From positions 306,147,456 through 306,211,455 of the forward strand of contig CM060922.1 in the NCBI GenBank assembly GCA_030737875.1: a DNA stretch of 64,000 nt, written 5' to 3'. The position numbers were made by a program, and so were the translations under genes. Positions 11,213 through 20,877 of this stretch are shown in pieces. Below the pieces are notes generated by a model, which had not been told where the DNA came from, searched no databases, and worked only from the letters and a program-made list of their open reading frames with translations. Source of the DNA: Allium sativum (Eukaryota > Streptophyta > Magnoliopsida > Asparagales > Amaryllidaceae). Numbering within the stretch: position 1 is the first letter of the stretch; the number at the start of each line of letters is the position of its first letter.

Positions 11213-12452
11213 ATTACACCTAATTAATCACCCCCATATTAATTATCCCTAATTAATATCAAGTTTTCCATAACATGGGTAGACCTAACTCAATAGGTAA
11301 ATTCCCATGGGGTAGACCTAACTCAATAGGTAAATTCCCACTTATGGTAATTTATTTTTATGGTATGCTTAATCATACCCAATCATTCATTTATTAACAT
11401 ATTTACCAACCCCATCGTTCCCCACGTAAATCGTTCTCATTTCATGACATAAATAAGGGGAAGATCATCACAAATATCATGGGTTTAGCATACAACTTTG
11501 TCATGGGTTAAGAGGATGTCAACTTGCATATATGAGCATATATTAACCCAACTACATATAACCCAAACTTGCATATTATCACACACATGATTTGCATAAC
11601 ATGTTGCATATGAGCTTGCATATTATCATACACATATCTTGCATAACATGTTGAACTTGCATATAGTCATTCTCATAACTTGCATAACATGTTAAACATG
11701 CATTTAAGCATACACATAACTTGCATAAGCATTCACATACTTGCATAAGCATTCACATACTTGCATAAGCATACATAACTTGCATAAACATGCATAACTT
11801 GCATATCATGTCATTTAAGCATATACATATCTTGCATAAGCATTCATATACTCGCATAAGCATGCATAACTTGCATATCACATAAATCTTGCATTTAAAC
11901 ATATACATGACTTGCATAAGCATCCATATACTTGCATAAGCATGCATAACTTGCATATCACATTAAACTTGCATTTAAACATATACTTAACTTGCATAAC
12001 TCACTTTGTTAAACATGCATAATTCCACTCATTAAATATGCATAAATCCACTTGTTAAACATGCATATATCAACTTGCATAAATCAACTTATTAAGCATG
12101 CATAAACCAACTTATCAAATATGCATAAACATAGAACAACATAGAGTAACATATCATTATACATGATTCAAACTCACTAATCCGCATTTAAGACCATAAG
12201 TCTCATTACACCCAATCTACTTACTTTAACAATTGATGTTAAAGTGATAGAAACTCACCAAACTCAAGATTAGCAACCTTATGAAGTAGAATTAGTTGCT
12301 AACTATGAAGATAATGATGATTAAAGATTTATTAGAGAGTGATTAGCTTGCAACTTCCTTCATAAATTTGTGGAGGCTCCTCTTAGGATTTAATTTGGCG
12401 GCATGAGGCCATCATTTCTATTTTTGGTAAGGATTAAGGGGGGTTTAGGGTG

Positions 12453-12460
12453 TATTTATA
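12453..12460 (-). promoter_or_regulatory. TATA box of A (5' LTR, active position)
   Basis: Sense TATAAATA. A start near 12425 would give a leader of about 2.8 kb before the PBS. Confidence 0.72.
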
Positions 12461-12611
12461 GATTAGGTGAGTGTTTTAGGCCCTTAGATTAACCCTAGAT
12501 TAGATTAGGACCCTTAGATTTCGGAAATCTCTAGAACCAGCCCTCCTAGCCAGCCTGAAACCCAACCTGGTGCAACCTGGTGCACCCAGGTTCAATGGAC
12601 GGCGCGCCCCT

Positions 12612-12677
12612 GTCGACAGGCAAGTCGACAGGCAAGTCGACACCCCTGTCGACAGGCCTGTCGACAGCCCTGTCGAC
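12612..12677. promoter_or_regulatory. GTCGAC cluster in A 5' LTR
   Basis: Six GTCGAC sites at 12-bp spacing, about 150 bp upstream of the TATA box. Copy of 4165-4230. Confidence 0.85.
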
Positions 12678-12957
12678 ATGGGTAGGGCGGGAATCTTCCC
12701 GCCTGACCCCGCCTGTTCCATCCCACAATCTGAAATTTTAAATTTTTAAATCTGTTTTAGTTTTGAATTTTCTGCAAACTTCATCGGGCCATAACTGGGC
12801 CATACGGACTTCGATTTTCGAAAACTCGGACTCTATTTTGCGTATTTTTCCGAGACGAACGCAATAACGCAACCCGTTTCCCCTAATTCCCACATCTGAG
12901 ATTATTTATCCTGTAATTAGTGAATTTTAGTATTAACCAAAAATTCGGGGTGTTACA

Positions 12958-12962
12958 CAACT
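12958..12962. other. Target site duplication of A, right copy (caact)
   Basis: Identical to 1188-1192. C-family LTR sequence resumes at 12963. Confidence 0.95.
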
Positions 12963-15718
12963 GATTACCTCCTCTTGGGTGTACAGCCCAGTCAAGATCA
13001 TCAGTAATCACCCAAACGATGTGAAGACTTCCGGTCTTCAACCACCGTCTTCATCTTCGACATATCGTCGAATCGGTTATTCAGAATGGGTATAAACCCG
13101 GCCTTTCCGAATAACCCGCGCATATAATAAACACGTGTTACACAAACACAACATACGCCTCATTCCAATTCAGAATATTCTTTTATTCAAATTTTCACAT
13201 TCTTAGCGAAAGGTTCCCATTAATTTTATCAAAGATAAATTCTTCTAGATTTATTCTTTAAACTTCCTTTGGATATCTTTTCAAACCATGTTAAGGTTTT
13301 CCAAACTAGTCGGGATTAGCGAACCATACCGAAGTAATTATTTATTTTATTTCCCAATCCCAACCTATTCATCCCATGAAGCAAAACTGGTAATACTCCA
13401 TATCTAACACCATGTGTTATCGGTAAAATTAATTACCATTTCACGTTCAAATCTAATTAAAGATTTAACTATCGCCTTGGAGCAAAACTGATGATACCCC
13501 GTTCTCGATCACTTTCCAAATTTGATAATTTAAATTGTCAATTCACATTTCAATCTAATTACAGATTCATTAAAACTCCACTTAGTTTTAATCTTCTCAA
13601 AAATCAATATCCTGACTTTAACTGGGTTAAAGAACCAATGTCACCTAAAACACGATTCACATAAACCCAAATCACATTCAAAATCAATTCCAATTAAATA
13701 TTATTTAATTGGTACACTTCATTAAATCTAAATAGAAAGATTTAATATTTTCTACACTGGGTCCAAGAACAGTGTTATTCAAGACACCATTCACGACGAA
13801 CCCAAAATTCCATTTGATATTAAATACAATCTCTGATAAGAAAATATATCGGCTTATATTCAATATCAAATTCTGAAACAAACAAATATCGTATTGGAAA
13901 TAATGATATAAATATATCTTTCAAATTTCGACAACCATATCTGTATAATCACGAAATCCAACATCGAAATATTCCGAAAATAATTTCGATTCAAATCCAT
14001 TCCAATTCACGTATTGGAAATTCTGATTATTTTCAAAACCACTTCGAAATTTCAAGTTCAAAACTAGTTCATTTCGATAAAAATCTATTTTTATCTTTAC
14101 AAATGTGGAATTTTTCATCCCAGTTCTTTCCAATTCATATATTATGATTTTACACAAATTATTAATATTTTTAATAATTTTATCAAGGCCCGTACAGTCG
14201 ATTTCCATCAACGGCCATCGAACTGCACTTAGAGCGACTTTTCCAAATTTGATTTGGACATAATTCCAAATCCAACCGTTAGATCTCAGATTTATAATAT
14301 TCATTGGAAAGCTCTTTTCAATACGAACCCAACTGTTATGGTTTCAGGAGAATCTGATGGTCGAATCTCCCATAACGTCAATTCGAAGTCAATGGTCGAA
14401 ATTTGCGAACTGCCGCGGCGCGGCGCGTTCTATTCAGGCCATTATATATATATATTTCGTCGATTTCAATTCAAAACGTATCTTATAAATCGTTTTAAAT
14501 TCGTTTTCAAAACGATTTCAACTTCATATTCAATTTCGAATCAAAATTGAATATTCCACATCATCGATATACAAATGATAATATTTTCAAAACGTTATAT
14601 TTTGAAATCACTTCCTTTTCTATATTCATAATAAAAACGAATATAATCGATATAAATATCGTTCGCGTCAAAATGGCGCATCTCTAATCAACACGGCTTT
14701 ATATATTTCAATAACTTCATTATTCTATTCAACAAATGGACATTTTCTTCTATTCAACACATGAATCTATATTTTTCTTTCAACACATGAATATTCTCAA
14801 CACATGAGCATCGCCAACACATGACTATTTTTATTATTTAATATATTTTATAAAATTATGATAAAGATGTAAATTTTATTGTTTAAAATATTTTAATTAA
14901 CGCATGGATATTTTCAACACATGAATATATATTTATTCAACACATGAGTATATATTTCTATTCAATACATGAATATATATTTCTATTCAACACATGAATA
15001 TATTTATTTTATAATATTCTTTATTTTCCAGATTGGAATGAGGCCCAATGAATTACCATATAATGTTAATTATATGGATTCCATACAACACATGTATATA
15101 ATAGCAATGATAAATAATCAACCATCATCCAAAGTGCACCACACTACTGCATAAGCATTAAATATAAATAATTGACGCTTATACAGTCTGTCAATCAAAC
15201 GATCGACATACCACTAAACAATTGGGATTAGTGTAAGTCAAATATCATCCCAACACTCGTTTGGGGTTTCAATTCAACAAACACTGAATATTGTTTGTGC
15301 AATTGGGCGATGTGTAAAATTTATCATCACAATCAATATCTTTCAAATAGGTGTACATAAACAAACCATCCAGTTGGTATATGAATATTTATTTAATCAC
15401 ATTCAGGTTAAAAATTATATTTTTAACGATAATTAATTTATTTCAATACATGAATATTTTATTATCCATTTCACATCAACATCACAAACAACTTCACAAC
15501 ACATCAAACAAGCATACAAGTCGTCCACAGTCTGTGGACGACGGGTGTCGGGTGCTGCTAAGCACCGTCTGCATCCTAGTATATATTTTTAACTAGAAAA
15601 CAAGATTTAAAGTGAGAAGTTCTCATCGACTAGCTAAAGCAAACGCCATGACTCTTCATAAGTAGAAATCTTCGTCGTGCTCGCCTTTTGTCAATTTCAC
15701 TGTCAGTAGCCACTACAT

Positions 15719-16270
15719 ATATAAAAATCACATTTTTATTTTGTTACTATATATATAAAAATTCTATTTTTACAACGGTGTTCATATAATAAAGATCATA
15801 TTTTTATCACGCTAACTTCATAATAAAAATTATATTTTTGTCACTTCGTTTCAATAAATAAAAATCATATTTTTATTTCTACTTCATTTGTATTTACAAC
15901 GCTTCTTCCTATATAAAAATTATATTTTTATATTTCTACTTCTTATATAAAGATCGAACTTTTACTATCTATATAATATAAAAATTGTATTATTATATTC
16001 TCTATCTCATAAAAATCGTATTTTTATTACTTCAACTGCATAAAAATCATATTTTTATTATTCCTATAATATAAAAATCATATTTTTATTCTTCCTATAA
16101 TATAAAAATCATATTTTTATTCTCTCTATAATTTCTATTTCTACTTCACTTCTATATAAATAAAAATCCCGTCTTTACATAAATAAAAATATCGTCTTTA
16201 CATAAATAAAAATATCGCCTTTCCCCGAATAAAAATTAATCATCTTTCCCTAAATAAAAATTAATCATCT
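15719..16270. repeat. Array of near-palindromic ATAAAAAT units
   Basis: More than a dozen units of the form ataaaaatcatatttttat, each almost its own reverse complement, spaced about 20-45 bp. They grade into aaataaaaat-cgtcttt units from about 16155. C2 carries the start of the same array from about 63820. Confidence 0.85.
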
Positions 16271-16320
16271 TTAATAGCATCAAATAAATAAAACAGAAGA
16301 AACATAAAGCTTACAACACT

Positions 16321-16690
16321 CGTTCGAGGCAAAAGGAGGGCTCGGGGTGGCTTCAGGTGGCGGTGAGTGGTGCGTCGAGGCCTGAGACGGCGGATCCAAG
16401 CTGAGTCGGCTAGGGTTCTTCGGGTTTGGGGGTTTTGGCAGCGGGGAAAAGGAGAGAGGGGGCGGAGAAGGAAGAGGGGTGGCGCTGCGGGGTTGGAGGA
16501 GCGGCGGCTCAGGCGGTGGGGCCTCCTGACGACAGCGGTGGTTATGGTAGGGGAGGGCAGCGGTTTTTTCGAAGGGAGGAAGCGGGGGGTCGCGTCGGGT
16601 GGGGGAGCCCGGCGGTGGGCGGCGCCGCCTAGGAGGGGGCGCGATGGCGGTTCTTCCGCCTCCGTCCTCCTTCTATTTTTTTATTTTCGA
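16321..16690 (-). promoter_or_regulatory. GC-rich promoter-proximal block in C1 LTR
   Basis: A sharply GC-rich island in an AT-rich LTR. On the sense strand it is C/T-rich and contains an aaccctagcc-type motif usual in plant 5' leaders. It lies just downstream of a TATA-like AT stretch (about 16730-16755), so it probably marks the transcript start. A Gly/Arg-rich frame on the plus strand (16367-16708) looks like base-composition bias, not a gene. Confidence 0.55.
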
Positions 16691-17639
16691 TTTGACTCTG
16701 GTCAATGAGGGAGAGAGGTGAGTGAGAGGAGTATATATATTATAATATATATACATTTAATTATTTTATTTCAAAAAGTAACTTTTAATTTCGACCTCTG
16801 AACGAGACCCACCGCCTATCGTCCCTAGCTAATTACCCCCATTCCGAACATAATGGAATATGCATCGTAAGATGATTCGATCGTTTCGATCAGTTTCTGT
16901 CAAAATCAACATATAACTCTATATATTAAATTTGAACGCGCATTTCAATTTACTAGGGACACATACGAACTCCAAAAATTCCCGAAAAATTATTTCTAGC
17001 TTCGTATTGACGATACGGTCCTCACAAAACTAATTTCGTTGAATTCTGAGACCGTTTGAAAATGGCCATTTTCCAGTCGATTAAAATCAATTGAAACTAG
17101 TCAAACACGTTTTCCTTCGCCACGCTCACATATTGATTCGAAAAATTACGAATTTTGAAACTTAGCAATAACGTGACATCGCGGATCCAACAAAAGTGGT
17201 TTCAACGAAAACCGAGGTCATTTGCAAAATTTCCATTTTTAAGGGCCAGAATTCCATAGCGACTATTCTGAATTTTCAACTGGACGTAACTTTTGATTCC
17301 CGCTATGAAATTTTGATTTTTCAGATTCTTTGGAAAGATATCCTCAATTAGATTATAGTATTTTTGGTTTCGCTAAAATCCGATTTATTTTGCACCCAGT
17401 ACATTCATTTGAACTTAGAAATCGAATTATCGAACTACCGCGCCATTTTCAATTCCTTTTATAATTTAAAATAAATATTTATATTCTAACATCGATTCAA
17501 ATAAATATATACATTCCAATTCTATTAAAAATAAATTTCTCGTCGATATTATTTAAAATAAATCATTTAAATATTCAAAATTCACTAAAATTGCGAAAAT
17601 AAAAATTTTAAATTGGCTCAGAATTTCCGGGTTATTACA

Positions 17640-17652
17640 ATCTCCCCCGCTT
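17640..17652 (-). other. Polypurine tract of C1
   Basis: Sense strand reads aagcgggggagat and abuts the LTR end. Confidence 0.88.
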
Positions 17653-18535
17653 AAAACTTTTCGTCCCAAAAAGGAACAAAGTTGGAAGTTGTTTAACTAA
17701 TCAACTCAACTTTCATTATTTTCATTACGGCTTAAGTTCTTCAACTTTTCAGTTTCTAAGAACTTTTAAAAAAATTCAAAAATTTGGCTAACACCCTAAA
17801 TTTTTGAAAAATTTCGCCATAACCTCCCCTGCACCGGGGACTTCAGGATATTTCAAATAGCCTCCTATGGCCCTCATCAATCCAAAAAGAAAAAGAAACA
17901 GCCAATCGGCTCATAAAATCATCCAAACCCAATAAATTAGTAAACATGTACCTATTTGTCGGGCAAACAATTTTATTCTTCTGCTCTAGCCTCCTTGCTA
18001 TGACCTGTTCAATGTAAGTACATGTATATTCATGCAATTTCAAACAAATTTTTTTATACAGTTTACTTTTTGGTACAATTAGGCTAAATGGTTCAAAATA
18101 TCAAACCAATAATCAAACAACACAACCATCAATCAATTAGTGAATTAGAATTCAAATTCATAATTTTGATACATATACAGAAAATCATGTTTTTGATGCC
18201 AAATCACAACAATAAACCTATCTAGTTTTGGTTCTCACACCAGTCTAATGGAAATATATAGAAATCCCACTTTCGAATTTCGAACACAAACTACTGATGT
18301 TATATAGTCATCAGTAGAATCATCCCCGGGCGACTAGAGTGTGATTCTATATCCATCTAGTATATTAAAATTTCGAATATACGTTCATGACGCGTATATG
18401 CAAAATCATTATATACTCGATTGTCCAAAATCAATATAAATAAAATATTCAAATATGTATACTTGAATTTAAATTTCAAAACAATGTTTGTTTTCAAATT
18501 TTTATTTCAAAAATTTTCACACTTCACACTCGTTC

Positions 18536-18594
18536 TAGGATACTACTAATCCTATCTCTAGCGAGTTATTCTCATTGGATATTACTAATCCAAT
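18536..18594 (-). other. Paired PBS-proximal hairpins of C1
   Basis: TAGGAT (18536-18541) pairs with ATCCTA (18549-18554) around loop ACTACTA. ATTGGAT (18574-18580) pairs with ATCCAAT (18588-18594) around loop ATTACTA. Element F has TAGGGT and ACCCTA around ATTACTA in the same place. They lie 60-120 nt past the PBS in the sense direction. Confidence 0.75.
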
Positions 18595-18654
18595 ATCTGA
18601 TGGATTCTTTCGTTCGGTTCTAATGTGTCTTATTCTCGAGCTCTGTAAACCAAA

Positions 18655-18666
18655 GCTCTGATACCA
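18655..18666 (-). other. Primer binding site of C1 (initiator-Met tRNA)
   Basis: Sense TGGTATCAGAGC, one base from the LTR start at 18668. Confidence 0.95.
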
Positions 18667-19029
18667 CTGTGATAACCAGTGACTTCCCCGGTAAGGAAAG
18701 GACGGATTACTTTGAGAACAATACACATCGGAATGCAAACAGAAGAACATTTCATTATTTATTACAACAATTCCATCAGAATATATAGAGTATGAATAAA
18801 TATTACACATTCGACAAATATCAGAGATTTAAATTACATTTAAATACATAGCAGCGGAAAAATAATACAAAACACAACTGAAGGCGATATACGGATACAA
18901 AGCTTTCCGAGTATCGTTCCAACTGTAAACCGGGATCCTGTAAATATAAATCTGCAAAACCCAACTATTAGCTGCCCGTGCGGAAAATAAGGGCACCCAG
19001 AGTTTAGGTTAAAACAATAAACTCTAGGT

Positions 19030-19043
19030 CAGTCATGTGACTG
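19030..19043 (-). other. Leader hairpin I, C1 version
   Basis: CAGTC and GACTG arms around loop ATGT, about 360 nt from the PBS edge. Copies lie at 54-67 and 59893-59906. Confidence 0.8.
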
Positions 19044-19186
19044 GTGTGAGAACTAAAACAGTTATTAATCTTTATTTTTAAAGTTGGGTAAATCAAGGGA
19101 CCACGCCGTATAACACGGAACGGGTTTCTTCCCAAGAATACCAGTGCATAAAACAAACAGCGCAATGCTAAATAAAGAAAAATGAA

Positions 19187-19258
19187 GCTATTATAAGCCC
19201 CAGGTCCCATCACACAATGCAACGCAAGCCAGAGGATAGGGTTTTACCTTATAATAGC
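19187..19258 (-). other. Leader hairpin III, C1 version
   Basis: An 11-bp arm GCTATTATAAG (19187-19197) pairs with CTTATAATAGC (19248-19258). The roughly 50-nt loop is conserved with D, whose arms differ by a compensated base pair. C2 copy: 60049-60120. Confidence 0.8.
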
Positions 19259-20647
19259 CAAAGAATGCTTGATATGTTTAAAAACACATTATTTTGATAC
19301 TACTATAAGTGTATAGTGTCAAAACAATTTCAATCATAAGTATCAATCATAGGCGGCATAGCTACCATCTACTATGTCGCCATACTAGGTTCTACAAATA
19401 AAACCGAATTATCACGTATTGGAAATTGGATTCCATCATGAGTCGAGGCAAGGGGCAAGCTCCTCTCCGTTCGAGACACTCTAGCAAATGTCTCAGGACC
19501 ACACATAGCGATCCTGGAAACCTCCAAGGTTGGTCCTCTCTTACTTTTGAGGATTAGTTATTCCTGAACACACGTTTCTCGGTCCTATAAGACCTATATA
19601 ATGGTATGTACGTCGGCTCACATAGTGCCAGTTATCGACCATATATTCGAGGCGGCTCGCATTCCAACAACCACACAGGTGAAAAGTATATAAGTGTCAG
19701 CCAATTTAAGCATTGACACCACCACTAGCTAGAAAGAAACGTCGTGCACTCCTTGGGTCCTCATCCCGTTTTTGACTCATACCGAGGTGTGAGGCTCGCG
19801 AATTAATGCCATACACAAAGCTGCGCCACACAGGCCTTGCTTTGATCATCAACCACAAGACTTTTCTTTTCAACAGAAGCCTCGATCATTTTCCACTTAG
19901 GCGTGCCACACAGGCAATTAACTCCATTCGACCGATGTCCATCGATATACAACCTCTGAGCTCGTACGTCTCAGAGAAAGGCGTTAAGCAAGAGAATAAA
20001 TTCTCCGCCGCCAAACAGATGTATATTTAATAGAGATCAATCAACACAGAATAAAATCCAATGTTAGACACACAGTCCATTTACAAGTTCGTTCTGGGTC
20101 TAAACGAAACCGGAGGCACTTTCCTCGCATATCCATTGATCTCCAAGTACGTCTGGACGATCACCAACTGATTCCCTCCTCTTGGGTGTATCCCAATCAA
20201 AATCATCAGTAATCACCCAAAAGATGTGAGTCAAAAACGGTTATTCAGAATGGGTATAAACCCGGCCTTTCCTGTGACGACCCCATTTCCCGTACAGACG
20301 GAGACAAGGGTAATCTTTGGAATATAACACAGAAACCGATAATAGCAGAACAAAATTAAACAAATACACCAGATAATGAACAGTAGAATATACTGGATAA
20401 ACTAAATCATTAGAGTTACACAGTATACAGGATCTTACTTAGTACAAATACAGTTCAGCTATACATAAATGTCTACAGCGGAAATAAACCAAATATGTAC
20501 AATAGGAGCTGAACAGCATAAAAAGAGATAAATAATAGAATCCATCTTCAGCTCCAGCTATCCAGAAAGAACCAGCTAAACCTGAATACAAGGCTGCCCG
20601 TGTGGAAAAAGGGGCACCCGAGTTTGAAAGTCAAACAAACTACGAGT

Positions 20648-20877
20648 CAGTCATGGGACTGGTATGAGAAATCTACTCAACACATTCAAAATATGGCTAA
20701 TCACAGGACCACGCCACTTTTGTGGAACGGGTTTACTCCATTGGATTGCCAGTGCTTTAAAAATAAATCTTTCTTTTAAAACAACGCAATGCTTTTTATA
20801 AAATGAAGCCATTATAAGACTCAGTTCCCATCACAATGCAACGCAAACCGAAGGATAGAGTTTTACCTTATAATGGC
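20648..20877 (-). other. Leader hairpins I, II and III of D
   Basis: Hairpin I: CAGTC and GACTG around ATGG (20648-20661). Hairpin II: CCAC (20714-20717) with GTGG (20722-20725), replacing CCGT and ACGG in C and F. Hairpin III: GCCATTATAAG (20808-20818) with CTTATAATGGC (20867-20877), replacing a T-A pair of C1 with C-G. Confidence 0.78.

Larger units (their letters stand above)
1193..12957 (-). mobile_element. Element A: intact Ty3/gypsy chromovirus (Tekay/Del-like)
   Basis: This is a complete LTR retrotransposon transcribed from the minus strand. The order in sense direction is 5' LTR (9640-12957), initiator-Met PBS, gag-pol, 3' noncoding region, pre-PPT hairpin, PPT and 3' LTR (1193-4510). 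It is flanked by perfect 5-bp duplications (caact at 1188-1192 and 12958-12962), and the empty site is visible in C2 near 61029. Both LTRs are 3318 bp, and I noticed only about eight substitutions between them, so the insertion is recent. The C-terminal chromodomain, long LTRs and single fused ORF fit the Tekay/Del clade. The clade name is by recognition and was not tested with a tree. Confidence 0.97.
9640..12957 (-). repeat. Element A 5' LTR (right copy)
   Basis: Same 3318-bp sequence as 1193-4510. This copy would drive transcription. It contains the GTCGAC cluster at 12612-12677, TATA at 12453-12460, the TTGCATAA tract at about 11567-12127, hairpin modules at 10986-11212 and hairpin I at 10032-10045. 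In this copy one CCGG of module A1 has become CTGG. Confidence 0.97.
12963..17639 (-). repeat. C1 left LTR, second part
   Basis: Continuation of the LTR begun at 1-1192, ending ccgggttattaca at 17639. It nearly matches 61029-64000 in C2. With the missing start the LTR is about 6.2 kb, very long for any LTR. Contents include the palindrome-like ATAAAAAT array (15719-16270), a GC-rich block (16321-16690) and, toward the U3 end, two related segments near 17000 and 17170 with the cggatccaac or cggtcc motif that also recurs in D and F. Open frames such as 13921-14304 and 14254-14550 overlap on opposite strands and are not recognisable proteins. Confidence 0.88.
17640..18667 (-). mobile_element. 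C1 internal region, 1.03 kb, non-coding
   Basis: Everything between the two C1 LTRs. It opens with a PPT (sense purines at 17640-17652), then sequence that resembles the 3' noncoding region of D (35979-36170 and again near 36714), and ends with PBS-proximal sequence resembling F. No gag or pol relic is visible, so C1 cannot supply its own proteins. It looks like a large deletion that removed the whole coding part of a D-like element. The frame 17843-18043 is not conserved. Confidence 0.8.
18668..20272 (-). repeat. C1 right LTR, interrupted by D
   Basis: Begins tgtgataacc and matches 59523 onward in C2. The segment 18977-20272 differs from the C1 left LTR more than the left LTR differs from C2. 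Compared with the left copy it lacks about 50 bp near 20230. It stops at 20272 where D is inserted; its continuation is not in the window. Leader hairpins I, II and III are at 19030-19043, about 19097-19133 and 19187-19258. Confidence 0.88.

Noticed and set aside
16367..16708. Gly/Arg-rich 113-codon frame in the GC block of C1
   Set aside because: Overlapping frames are also open, the composition follows GC content, and it lies antisense to the element; no motif seen.
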